Source: Microcaldota archaeon (GTDB lineage Archaea > Micrarchaeota > Micrarchaeia > Micrarchaeales > CABMGC01). Taken from it: 38,566 nt of DNA. Position 1 is the first letter of the stretch. Each line of letters starts with the position of its first letter. Below, in pieces: positions 1-7,238 of the stretch. Where the stretch lies: positions 1-38,566 of the forward strand of contig JAJZRI010000006.1 of NCBI GenBank assembly GCA_021802765.1, in the 5' to 3' direction. A program made the translations under genes and the position numbers. The notes beneath the pieces are model-generated. The model searched no databases. It was not told where the DNA came from and worked only from the letters and a program-made list of their open reading frames with translations.

Positions 1-14
1 AGTATTCATGCAGA

Positions 15-629
15 TCACTGCTGGGCCTTCTTCTCCTTCTTCTTTACCTGCGTCTCATCTTCCTGGACGTCGACTATTCCAAGCGAGTCCTTTATCCATC
101 CCATGACTCCTGGTCTTGCAGGCATGGCTTCATCATATGCTTGCTGCTTTGCAGGCTGCACGGCAGCTTGCTTCTTGATCTGAACAGGCTGTTTGCGCTG
201 TACCTGCACTTCGTCTTTCTGCATCTTTATCTGCGGCATCTGCACCTCAGGAAGCTTGATCTTGAGTTGCATTCCCATTCCTTTTGCGAATGCGTTGACT
301 ATGGCATCTGCATCGTCAATGTTGCTATGCTTTATTATGACTGCGTTGACATCCTGCGACTTTGCCGCTCTTGCCTCATCTGCGTCATGGCAGACTGCCG
401 AAGTTATGCCTTCATATTTGTTGAGTGCAATGCTTGTCGCCACAGTATTGTCCACGACCACTATGGCGAAGTCATACCCCCCGCTTGAGAAGAGCGATGC
501 GGTGTACTTTGCCAATGTCCGCACGTCGCCATCCACTTCCTTGGAAACGACGGTTGCGCCGCCAAAGTCTATAGAATCAGTTATCCTGTCAGCCGCATCC
601 TGTATGTTGGTTATTATAAGGATCTTGAT
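15..629 (-). CDS. RpiB/LacA-fold protein with degenerate active site and charged tail
   Basis: The first ~125 residues follow the ribose-5-phosphate isomerase B (RpiB/LacA) fold. A starting beta strand (KILIITN) is followed by YDFAIVVVDNTVATSIALNK, then GITSAVCHDADEAR and DVNAVII. These align with the RpiB core 'ILICGTGIGMSIAANK...GIRAA..HD...A......ANVL'. The catalytic loop with its Cys and Gly residues (CGTG) is replaced by VDNT, so isomerase activity is unlikely. An ~80-residue tail rich in Gln, Lys and Val follows, with a short amphipathic segment (PGVMGWIKDSLGIVDVQ) before a basic end. The frame is open upstream to a TAG at about 650 with no ATG, GTG or TTG before GTG at 536, which would remove strand 1. 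I place the start at ATC 629, three bases after GGCGAT. Divergent from rps26e. Fold assignment fairly sure; function unknown. Confidence 0.6.
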   Translation of the reverse strand: MKILIITNIQDAADRITDSIDFGGATVVSKEVDGDVRTLAKYTASLFSSGGYDFAIVVVDNTVATSIALNKYEGITSAVCHDADEARAAKSQDVNAVIIKHSNIDDADAIVNAFAKGMGMQLKIKLPEVQMPQIKMQKDEVQVQRKQPVQIKKQAAVQPAKQQAYDEAMPARPGVMGWIKDSLGIVDVQEDETQVKKKEKKAQQ

Positions 630-632
630 AAT

Positions 633-638
633 ATCGCC
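633..638 (-). promoter_or_regulatory. ribosome binding site in front of a non-AUG start
   Basis: On the minus strand this reads GGCGAT, the same box that precedes rps26e on the other strand (711-716). The three-base spacer after it leads to ATC at 629-627, not to ATG, GTG or TTG. ATT at 632-630 directly abuts the box. It decides the proposed start of the RpiB-like gene. Confidence 0.4.
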
Positions 639-667
639 TGATATGCATTTACAATAATGCCACTAGC

Positions 668-680
668 ATATTTAAATATC
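668..680. promoter_or_regulatory. shared divergent TATA box (RpiB-like gene / rps26e)
   Basis: The element catatttaaatat is nearly palindromic and lies between two divergent genes. Its centre (about 673) is about 25 bp from an ATACTA initiator-like motif (693-698) on the plus strand, with rps26e at 720. On the minus strand the predicted start site is near 647, leaving a leader of about 18 nt before the ribosome binding site and ATC 629. No second TATA-like element is evident in the gap. Confidence 0.55.
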
Positions 681-692
681 TATACAAAAGAT

Positions 693-698
693 ATACTA
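693..698 (+). promoter_or_regulatory. ATACTA initiator-like element of rps26e
   Basis: ATACTA lies about 25 bp downstream of the TATA centre, where archaeal transcription begins. The extended context atatactatcgtaat recurs before rps19e as atatactaccgtaaa, and ATACTA recurs at the predicted 5' end of the SRP RNA (34301-34306). Confidence 0.4.
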
Positions 699-719
699 TC
701 GTAATTCACAGGCGATAAA

Positions 720-956
720 ATGAGAGGAAGCGAATCGTTAGTAAGATGCAACAACTGCGGAAGAACTGTATCAAGGGCCAAGGCAGTCATGGACGAAAGA
801 GTGATAAGGTACGGAATAGACATGAACAACAAGGATACTAAATTCATGACGACACGTAAGGTCTATTACTGCATAAGCTGCGCCAAGCACCAGGGGATCT
901 TCCAGAGGAAGGCGGAGCAGGCAGCAAGGCATGCGGCAAGATTTGGAAGAACGTGA
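720..956 (+). CDS. rps26e: 30S ribosomal protein S26e
   Basis: This 78-residue basic protein matches small-subunit protein S26e, which sits near the mRNA exit and the 3' end of 16S rRNA. The family hallmarks are present: LVRCNNCGR (C-x2-C, residues ~10-13), the following SRAKAV segment, and VYYCISCAKHQGI near residues 49-61, giving a four-cysteine zinc site. A basic C-terminus (QRKAEQAARHAARFGRT) follows. ATG at 720 is preceded by GGCGAT with a three-base spacer, and by a TATA box and ATACTA element. It shares a 23-bp gap with the downstream membrane protein and is divergent from the RpiB-like gene. In archaea S26e is best known from the TACK lineages, so its presence here is worth noting. 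Confidence 0.87.
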   Translation: MRGSESLVRCNNCGRTVSRAKAVMDERVIRYGIDMNNKDTKFMTTRKVYYCISCAKHQGIFQRKAEQAARHAARFGRT

Positions 957-979
957 TGTGCTGATGGGCTGGTGGGATA

Positions 980-1825
980 TTGGGCTCTGAAGACTTCTCA
1001 GATCTTTTGATCTTCAAGAGCAGAGGAATAAACATCCAGCAGAAGCAGAAAAAGGAGGCTCCCGAGCCAGAGGTTCCAAAGTCCGCATCGACGGTTGAAA
1101 AAAAGGAGGTAGAGCCGCAGCCAATTCAAGAGATCCCCAAGCCTGCCCAAAAGCCAGTTCAAAGCGCGCCAGCGCAGCCACCCAATATGCCCCCTAAGGA
1201 TGACCTACGCAACAAGACATGCATAAATCATCCATGGAGGGCGGCATACGGATACTGTGCCACCGATGGCCTTCCTTACTGCTTTGTCGATCTTGTGGAA
1301 TATAAGGGAAAGAGCTACTGTTTAAATGACATCGATGCTGCAATGAGGGTAGAAAATGAGGAGACTACCGAAGCGCCGAGAAACAACGCAATATCTGCGT
1401 TCTCCTCGGCACTTGTGCTGATAAATGCCGCTGTGCTCTTTTACTTCACACATAGTCAGACCCAGTTCATAGCACAGGTTGCGCTGCAGCACGGCATCGC
1501 AAACTTCATAGTAAACTTCAATGCACTCTATACCTTTCCTGTTGCGGACATAATAGTAATGGCCGTTGGTATAGCCAGCGCGATATCGTTGCTTAGGAAC
1601 TCGCTAGTTCTTTTCGCGATAGCCTTTGTTTCGACATTCGGCTCCGCCTTCCTTATGGCCTATCAGTACCTAAGCACAAGCATCACGTATCCTCTGATCT
1701 CAAGCGTCATACTCTTAATAGCTTCATCCACAATGGTATACAGCAGGATGAGTGCCTTCAGCACTACTACAACAGAAATTTATACCCCTACTGATATGGA
1801 GTGGCCCAAACCCGAGACGTTCTAA
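980..1825 (+). CDS. B-box-like zinc site membrane protein, four predicted helices
   Basis: The protein has 281 residues. After a polar Pro/Lys/Gln-rich linker (about residues 20-75) comes a compact cysteine/histidine cluster: C81, H84, C93, C101 and C114, with D96. It reads CINHPWRAAYGYCATDG and then YCFVDLVEYKGKSYCLND, resembling a B-box-type zinc site. About four membrane helices follow (roughly 138-157, 185-205, 207-227, 237-255), with a polar tail. The start must be TTG 980: an in-frame TGA stands at 962 and no other start codon lies between. GGTGGG precedes it with a three-base spacer. It probably shares the rps26e transcript. Similar zinc-plus-membrane proteins of unknown role occur in archaea; I cannot assign a function. 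Confidence 0.7.
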   Translation: MGSEDFSDLLIFKSRGINIQQKQKKEAPEPEVPKSASTVEKKEVEPQPIQEIPKPAQKPVQSAPAQPPNMPPKDDLRNKTCINHPWRAAYGYCATDGLPYCFVDLVEYKGKSYCLNDIDAAMRVENEETTEAPRNNAISAFSSALVLINAAVLFYFTHSQTQFIAQVALQHGIANFIVNFNALYTFPVADIIVMAVGIASAISLLRNSLVLFAIAFVSTFGSAFLMAYQYLSTSITYPLISSVILLIASSTMVYSRMSAFSTTTTEIYTPTDMEWPKPETF

Positions 1826-1868
1826 TCCGCATCAGCTTCTTTGGCGCATTGGGGAGGGTCTGCAAGAT

Positions 1869-2525
1869 TCATTTAAGTAGAAGTTCAAGTCCTCCGCCAA
1901 GAACGTTTATCATATTCTTCATATAATTCGAATTTTCTCTCCTATGCTTTGATGATATGCCGATGAATTCCAGCGGCACCGCGTAGTTAAGCGTGATCTC
2001 CGCATTCTCCAGTGATCCATCCACCACCTTTGCCTGCTCCCTAGTGAGGTTGAGGAGCATTCCCTTCATATCACTATCCTCCGCTGCTGCCAGCAGTTTT
2101 TCGAAGTTGCCGTTGCGCATATCTATTATGTATCTGTAATATGACATTTCCGTAAAGTGTATCTCTGTAACTTTAGGTATCCCGCGTATAAAAGTGTTGC
2201 CAGGGAGTTCGACTCCGTCTCCCCTAAGCTCTGCCATCACAAGTCTTCTTTCGGGAAACATCTCCAGTTCAACTATCTTGCTCGTTATGCGGTATATCCC
2301 TATCGGATCCTCGGACCTTATCGCGAGCTTGAGTGCATGCTCGAGGGTCCGCACGGCATCTGCCTTTTTCTCCCTAGTAGATGCGATATATCCGTACTTT
2401 CTTGCAGAATCGGCAAAGAGAAGCTTAGCAGTCTCCGCGCGACCCTGTTCGAGCTTCCTCTCAGCAAGTCCCATCTCGCACCTGGCAAGCATGTCAAGCA
2501 TCTTATTCTTTGTAATTACTTCCAT
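1869..2525 (-). CDS. Tandem paralog family member C, TPR-like N-terminus, unknown
   Basis: This is the third of three adjacent paralogs in transcription order. The start at ATG 2525 (MEVITKNKML) gives an N-terminus that lines up with both siblings (MDKLTKNRMT, MLMIIKNQML); an upstream in-frame extension to 2582 would break that alignment. About 90 N-terminal residues form four helices with TPR-like spacing (LAERKLEQGRAETAKLLF, then ALKLAIRSED and YRITSKIVEL). A more beta-like middle follows, then a conserved C-terminal block ISSKHRRENSNYMKNMINV. It has no signal peptide or membrane helix. It follows member B by 34 bp and is probably co-transcribed. No known family recognised. Confidence 0.7.
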   Translation of the reverse strand: MEVITKNKMLDMLARCEMGLAERKLEQGRAETAKLLFADSARKYGYIASTREKKADAVRTLEHALKLAIRSEDPIGIYRITSKIVELEMFPERRLVMAELRGDGVELPGNTFIRGIPKVTEIHFTEMSYYRYIIDMRNGNFEKLLAAAEDSDMKGMLLNLTREQAKVVDGSLENAEITLNYAVPLEFIGISSKHRRENSNYMKNMINVLGGGLELLLK

Positions 2526-2559
2526 TATGCATCCACTGACTAAGTTATTGTCCTCATAT

Positions 2560-3264
2560 TTAAGTTTTACTGAATTTTTCAAGCCTTTGCAGCGTATTCA
2601 ATCCAGAAACTATCCTGTCCATCGCTGTGCCGTAAACGTTGATGACATTCTCAACATACGTATGATGCTGCGCTGAATGTTTGGATGATATCTCTAGATA
2701 CCCGCTGTGGTTGTATTCAAATCTGATTATAACTCCCATGACCTGCTCATCAGTGACCTGCACTCCGCTATCTCCCAGGTATTTGCCTCTGGCATCGGCA
2801 ATCAGGGTGCCAAGTTCGCTGTCATCAAAGAGGACTGCTAGCCTGCCGAATCCATCTCTGTCCAACTCCACCCGGTATACATAGTAGCTTAAGCTGCCAT
2901 AAATCTCATTCGAATATGTCTTCATTATGGCGTTGCGAATCGGCTGCATGTTAACCTCGACAGGGCCTATCTCCACATATGTCATGCCCGAATCTGGATT
3001 CATAATGAGCCTTGATATGGTATTTAGCAGCCTATACGTCTTTACGTTGTCTCCAGAGCGACGTGCGAGTTTTAGCGCTTCATTTAGCATCGACATCCTC
3101 TCCTCCCCATCGTTTATGGAAGCCATATGCTCGTATTTGTTTATTGCGTTAGCAAAGAGCGGTTGCGCGCCGCGTGCGTCGCCTACATCAAGTCTCCTTC
3201 CAGCAACAACTCCCTCATAGTGCGCCAGAAGATATGTCATTCTATTTTTTGTGAGTTTATCCAT
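2560..3264 (-). CDS. Tandem paralog family member B, TPR-like N-terminus, unknown
   Basis: The 234-residue sibling of the genes on either side. The N-terminus (MDKLTKNRMTYLLAHYE) leads into the TPR-like helices VVAGRRLDVGDARGAQPLF and NEALKLARRSGD with YRLLNTISRL. The middle carries aromatic, strand-like stretches (LSYYVYRVELD, VIIRFEYNHSGYLEISSKH), and the shared C-terminal helix is HHTYVENVINVYGTAMDRI. A TATA-like element at 3297-3306 lies about 37 bp before ATG 3264, so B and C likely form a two-gene unit. The protein is cytosolic by composition. Function unknown; family conservation inside the window is the only support beyond a good reading frame. Confidence 0.72.
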   Translation of the reverse strand: MDKLTKNRMTYLLAHYEGVVAGRRLDVGDARGAQPLFANAINKYEHMASINDGEERMSMLNEALKLARRSGDNVKTYRLLNTISRLIMNPDSGMTYVEIGPVEVNMQPIRNAIMKTYSNEIYGSLSYYVYRVELDRDGFGRLAVLFDDSELGTLIADARGKYLGDSGVQVTDEQVMGVIIRFEYNHSGYLEISSKHSAQHHTYVENVINVYGTAMDRIVSGLNTLQRLEKFSKT

Positions 3265-3296
3265 TCGATTGCACTTGCTTGATAATGGGAAAACCT

Positions 3297-3306
3297 GTTT
3301 TTAAAA
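3297..3306 (-). promoter_or_regulatory. TATA box of paralog B
   Basis: The minus strand reads gttttaaaac between paralog A's stop and paralog B's start. Its centre is about 37 bp from ATG 3264, giving a predicted start site near 3275. It separates transcription of B and C from that of A. Confidence 0.4.
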
Positions 3307-3327
3307 CTTTTCTGCTATTATCCGGGG

Positions 3328-4005
3328 TCATCTCTTTAGATTCTGGAATATCCTATCGAGGCTTGCGCCGTAGATGTTTATTATGCTCTTCATATACTCG
3401 TGTCTCTCTTTTGGATGCGAGGAGAAGATCTTCAGATATCCTGCCTGCTTGTACTGAAAACCTACGTTAAGCAGGCCGCTCTCTGCGCTGTCGCGGATCC
3501 AGATCGTCTGTCTAGTGGATCCGACAAGAATGTCAGTAAGCACTCCTGGAGGGAAACTTCTTCTGAACTCGGCAAATTGATTTGTTGCCGGATTCCCAAA
3601 AGGTATCTTCACACTGTAAATGTACTTTGCACTGACAGAATCCTTCTCCATCAATTCATTGGTCTTGGGGCAGTCATTTACCTGTTCAGTACTTACTGTT
3701 CCTGGCCAAAGTTCCATGACTGGCAACTCGCCCTCTGGCGATATCATCACCGCAAGTATCTTGGACGATATCCTATACACTGCCCGGCTGTCTTCCGCAC
3801 GCCTTGCAATCTCACGTGAAAGATTGAGCAGGTTCATTCTAGAATCTCCCTTGAACTCTGCGGCTAGGTACTCATATTTGGCAGAGGCAAAGGACCAGAA
3901 CAGTTTGGCGCCTTGCATATCTCCGCTTGTCATAAGTCTATTTGCTATGATGTTCTCGTGGTCTGCCAGGGCGCGCAGCATCTGATTTTTGATTATCATA
4001 AGCAT
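3328..4005 (-). CDS. Tandem paralog family member A, TPR-like N-terminus, unknown
   Basis: The 225-residue first member. MLMIIKNQMLRALADHE begins the TPR-like region, followed by NRLMTSGDMQGAKLFWSFA, KYEYLAAEF, LSREIARRAEDSRAVYRI and SSKILAVM. The C-terminal block YLKIFSSHPKERHEYMKSI and INIYGASLDRI matches member B closely. The middle third, which includes VMELWPGTVST and VKIPFGNPATNQF, differs most among the three, suggesting a variable recognition region on a fixed scaffold. ATG 4005 aligns exactly with the sibling starts. No catalytic motif is visible. It lies between argS and the siblings, on the same strand. Confidence 0.7.
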   Translation of the reverse strand: MLMIIKNQMLRALADHENIIANRLMTSGDMQGAKLFWSFASAKYEYLAAEFKGDSRMNLLNLSREIARRAEDSRAVYRISSKILAVMISPEGELPVMELWPGTVSTEQVNDCPKTNELMEKDSVSAKYIYSVKIPFGNPATNQFAEFRRSFPPGVLTDILVGSTRQTIWIRDSAESGLLNVGFQYKQAGYLKIFSSHPKERHEYMKSIINIYGASLDRIFQNLKR

Positions 4006-4063
4006 CAGTCTGTAGAATTAAACCTGATAATACTTTCTTAATGTTTTTCTGCTACTCCTTGCT

Positions 4064-5968
4064 CTACATCTCGTCAACCGTACCTATGCCCAGCAGCGCA
4101 AGCATGTTTGAGAGCGTCGTCATGTAAATGTGTACAAGCTCCATGCGGTACTCCTTGGACTCGTCTCCAAGCACGTGCATGCTCTCATAGAATTTGCTAA
4201 ACGTAGATGTAAGGTCTATAACATAATCCGCAATTACGCTTGTGGTATACCCTGCTGCCGCCTTCTTCACCACCTCGCCCGCGCCGCCTATGAGCTTGAC
4301 GAGTTCGAAATCCTGGTCTCTTGTCGCAGACTTGTACATCAGATCGGAATCCTGCCGCTTAGCCATCCCAGAATATCCTCCCTTCTTTAGTATTCTGCCA
4401 GCTCTGGCGTAGGAGTACATGCAGTAGGGGCCGCTGTTTCCCTCGAAGTTCAGCGCACTGCTCCATGAGAAGACAACCGGTTTTTCAGGCGAGACCCTTA
4501 GGTACTCAAACTTTATTGCCGCCTTGCCTATTTCCTGGGATATGCTGCTTATCTTGCTGCTATCGTCTATCTTCTTGCTCTTCTCCGTGGCTTCAAGCGC
4601 CTTCTTCTGCGCCTCTTCAAGCAGTACGTCTGCGGTGTATGCCTTCTCCTCCCCCATCCAACCACCGCTTCTTCCGCTAAGCGATCCCGAATCCACGCTC
4701 ACCTCTCCATACGCCACGTGGACTATGCTTGCAGCCTTTTTGGGATATCCTGCCAGGCTCAGCATAGCTTTGAGTATGAGCTGCGGATACTTTTGCGCAG
4801 ATCCTATGACGTTTACAACAATGTCCGCCCTGCCAAAGTCCATCTCCTCTCCTTTACTTGCGGTTGAATAAAGCGGCTCGCCGTTGGCCTGCATTCCGAT
4901 GTTTGCATACCTGAAGTTTGCATCAAGTATGCCCAGCTTCCACATGTGGAAAGCCATGTCCTTTGCAACGTACGTCGCAGTGCCATCGCTTCTAACTATC
5001 ACCTTTTCATGCTCGTTAGGATTCTCGAAGGCCTTGCCGAACTCACGCGCCTTGTCAAGGTTCATGACAAGGCATCCGGCGTTCTTGCCTTGCGCGGGCC
5101 TTTCCAGTGCGCCAGAGTCAATACCTATCTTAAGCGCCTTATCCAGGAGCTTGGCATGCACGATGTCGCTCTCCCAGACCATTACATCATGATATATCCC
5201 ATAAGCCGCAGCAGTCTCATACTGTGCCCTCACGCACTTCATCGACATGTCGCGCGCCGCCACTGCCTCCAACGTTCCAGGCTCCTCCATCTTCTTAAGT
5301 ACCTCTGATATCTCTGCCTTGGCATTCCTCTCCTCCATTATCCTATTTACCTTGACGTACTGCTCCCCTAGCCACTGGTCGAATTTCTTGTTGACAGGCT
5401 CCCGCGGCATATTCCTGCTTCCCCAGACTATCTCGGCTATCTGAAGCCCGAGGTCATCTATGTAGTCTTCCCTCTCTACGTTATAGGAGCAGAAGTTCAG
5501 TATGCGCGATATCGAGTCCCCCAAAAGCGCGTTCCTTAGGTGGCCTATGTGCCAGGGCTTGTTAGGATTGACTGCGGGAAACTCTATGAGCACCGTGCGG
5601 CCATTCCCGTCATGGTTCGCGCCGTACTTTTTGCCCGCCGTATTTACTGCATCAAATACCATCTTTGAATATTTCTGTTCATCGAGCATCAGGTTTACGT
5701 ATCCTCCAGCTTCCAAGACTTCCTTGACAAGGCCTGTTCTCTCAAGCGCAGTGGATATCTCCGATGCGATCTCTCTCGGGCTCTTCTTCGCAATCTTCGA
5801 GAGCCTTATTGCAATGGAGCTGCTTAGGTCACCGAACTCCTTCTTTGGAACGGAGATTGAATTAAGCACCTGCATATTGTCTATGCCTGATCCTGGATAC
5901 TTCTTCTCTATCACTGCAGCTATAGCAGAGGCGAACCAGAGCTTTACGCTCTCGCTAGGAGACTCCAT
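4064..5968 (-). CDS. argS: Arginyl-tRNA synthetase
   Basis: Class I synthetase that charges tRNA-Arg. The N-terminal Add1-like domain contains FGDLSSSIAIRLSKIAKKSP. The catalytic motif NPNKPWHIGHLRNALLGD has HIGH at about residues 140-143. The C-terminal anticodon domain carries the typical LNFEGNSGPYCMYSYARAG. The second signature, KMSTRKG in archaeal relatives, is GSLSGRSGG here, so both lysines are missing. Many ArgRS enzymes compensate with a lysine just before HIGH, and K137 here is in that position. ATG 5968 is preferred over GTG 5977 because GAGTGAT lies four bases before it. It overlaps the end of the HD-domain gene by 14 bp, implying translational coupling. At 634 residues it is a usual length. 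Confidence 0.95.
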   Translation of the reverse strand: MESPSESVKLWFASAIAAVIEKKYPGSGIDNMQVLNSISVPKKEFGDLSSSIAIRLSKIAKKSPREIASEISTALERTGLVKEVLEAGGYVNLMLDEQKYSKMVFDAVNTAGKKYGANHDGNGRTVLIEFPAVNPNKPWHIGHLRNALLGDSISRILNFCSYNVEREDYIDDLGLQIAEIVWGSRNMPREPVNKKFDQWLGEQYVKVNRIMEERNAKAEISEVLKKMEEPGTLEAVAARDMSMKCVRAQYETAAAYGIYHDVMVWESDIVHAKLLDKALKIGIDSGALERPAQGKNAGCLVMNLDKAREFGKAFENPNEHEKVIVRSDGTATYVAKDMAFHMWKLGILDANFRYANIGMQANGEPLYSTASKGEEMDFGRADIVVNVIGSAQKYPQLILKAMLSLAGYPKKAASIVHVAYGEVSVDSGSLSGRSGGWMGEEKAYTADVLLEEAQKKALEATEKSKKIDDSSKISSISQEIGKAAIKFEYLRVSPEKPVVFSWSSALNFEGNSGPYCMYSYARAGRILKKGGYSGMAKRQDSDLMYKSATRDQDFELVKLIGGAGEVVKKAAAGYTTSVIADYVIDLTSTFSKFYESMHVLGDESKEYRMELVHIYMTTLSNMLALLGIGTVDEM

Positions 5969-7229
5969 CAGAATCACTCTTAAGAGCCGACACCGCCTTG
6001 GACAGCCTCACCTTGTACTTTGGGTGCGTATAGATCCTTGCATCGTAGAGCTTCTTCTTTCCTATCATCTGCATTACCAATCCGTTGCTCTTTAGTATGT
6101 TGCTGACCGATCCCCTGTCCCTTATGTATATCGGAGACTTGTCGTCTATTATGCCCAGCGGCCTGAGATAGACCGGGAAGATCCAGCCGGCGTCGTCTAT
6201 CCCCATTCGCGAGGAGAAATCCTTTATCCGTGCATCATTGTAGGTCATCTCCTTTATCATTTTGTTCTCTTCGGATGTGTCCTCTACGTCCTCTGGGAGG
6301 GGATTTATGTAAGCAACCGATATCGGCTTTCTAAGTAGGAACATTCGTATTAGCTCCTTTAGGAATGCGTTGGTTCCGCCGCTTAGGTAATTGTGCATAG
6401 ACGCGTATAGCATGTGGTCGTCATATGCGAGCAGGTCCATCTCGTTTCCGGATTCATAGAGGTCGTTTGGGTGCTTTATTCTTCCCTCCTGCACAAGCAG
6501 CTCGAATATGCGCTCTATCATAAGCTCGAAGGCTACGCTGGTCTTATGGTGATATACCGACCTAAACATGTGGTATCTGCCTAGTAGGAAGCTTTCTACG
6601 GCGGCCTCGTCCTTGTCGAATATTATCCTGCCCTTATCAAATGAGGCTATCCTTATCAGCCTCTGTATGCCAACATTCCCATATCCGACTCCGGTGTGGT
6701 AGGCATCCCTTAGTAGATAGTCTGCCTTGTCCGCATCGAAGGCAGACGAGAGCAGCATGCCCATGTCTCCTCCCTCTCCGCCACTTATGGTCTTGGTTAT
6801 CTCCTCCATGCCGTATCCAGAAAGCTCTTCGGAGAAGAACCTCTTTATCATCTGCTTGCCAAACTCCTCATGGCTCCTTCCGCCGAGTTTCTTCATTATA
6901 ACGTGCTCCGTCGTGTGAGATAGCGGATAATGGCCTATGTCGTGGAGCAGAGCAGCGAGCCGCATTCTCTGCACTATATCCTTGTCATCTACTATGCTGC
7001 CGTTCACGCGCACGTGCGAGAGAAACTGCTGCATCATGAACATTGTGCCGAGGCTGTGCTCCAGCCTGTTGTTGGTCGCTCCAGGGTAAACGAAATTGAC
7101 AGTGCCCAGGCAGGTTATGCTCTTTAGCCTCTGGAAGAGTGGGCTATTTATCACCTTCAGCTCCGTCTCCGTAAGGCCTATGTAGCCGTGCACGCTGTCG
7201 TATATCTGCTTCTTAATCTCAAGAGCCAT
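5955..7229 (-). CDS. HD-superfamily phosphohydrolase (SAMHD1/dGTPase-like)
   Basis: An HD-domain metal-dependent phosphohydrolase of the group that includes archaeal and bacterial dNTPase-like proteins and SAMHD1. Metal ligands are visible in order: NNRLEHSLG (His ~58), LLHDIGHYPLSH (HD ~96-97) and SAFDADKADYLLRDAYHTG (Asp ~165-167). The opening DSVHGYIGLTETELKVINSP and FQRLKSI is typical of this group. The likely substrate is a nucleoside triphosphate or another phosphate ester, but the sequence does not say which. ATG 7229 has GAGTGA upstream; GTG 7238, abutting the nnrD stop, is an alternative. It sits between nnrD and argS in one minus-strand run. At 424 residues it is of normal length. 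Confidence 0.85.
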   Translation of the reverse strand: MALEIKKQIYDSVHGYIGLTETELKVINSPLFQRLKSITCLGTVNFVYPGATNNRLEHSLGTMFMMQQFLSHVRVNGSIVDDKDIVQRMRLAALLHDIGHYPLSHTTEHVIMKKLGGRSHEEFGKQMIKRFFSEELSGYGMEEITKTISGGEGGDMGMLLSSAFDADKADYLLRDAYHTGVGYGNVGIQRLIRIASFDKGRIIFDKDEAAVESFLLGRYHMFRSVYHHKTSVAFELMIERIFELLVQEGRIKHPNDLYESGNEMDLLAYDDHMLYASMHNYLSGGTNAFLKELIRMFLLRKPISVAYINPLPEDVEDTSEENKMIKEMTYNDARIKDFSSRMGIDDAGWIFPVYLRPLGIIDDKSPIYIRDRGSVSNILKSNGLVMQMIGKKKLYDARIYTHPKYKVRLSKAVSALKSDSDGVS

Positions 7230-7238
7230 TGCACTCAC

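Noticed and set aside
2526-2582. N-terminal extension of paralog C from 2582
   Set aside because: The siblings align from MEVITKNKML, and the extension overlaps the end of paralog B.
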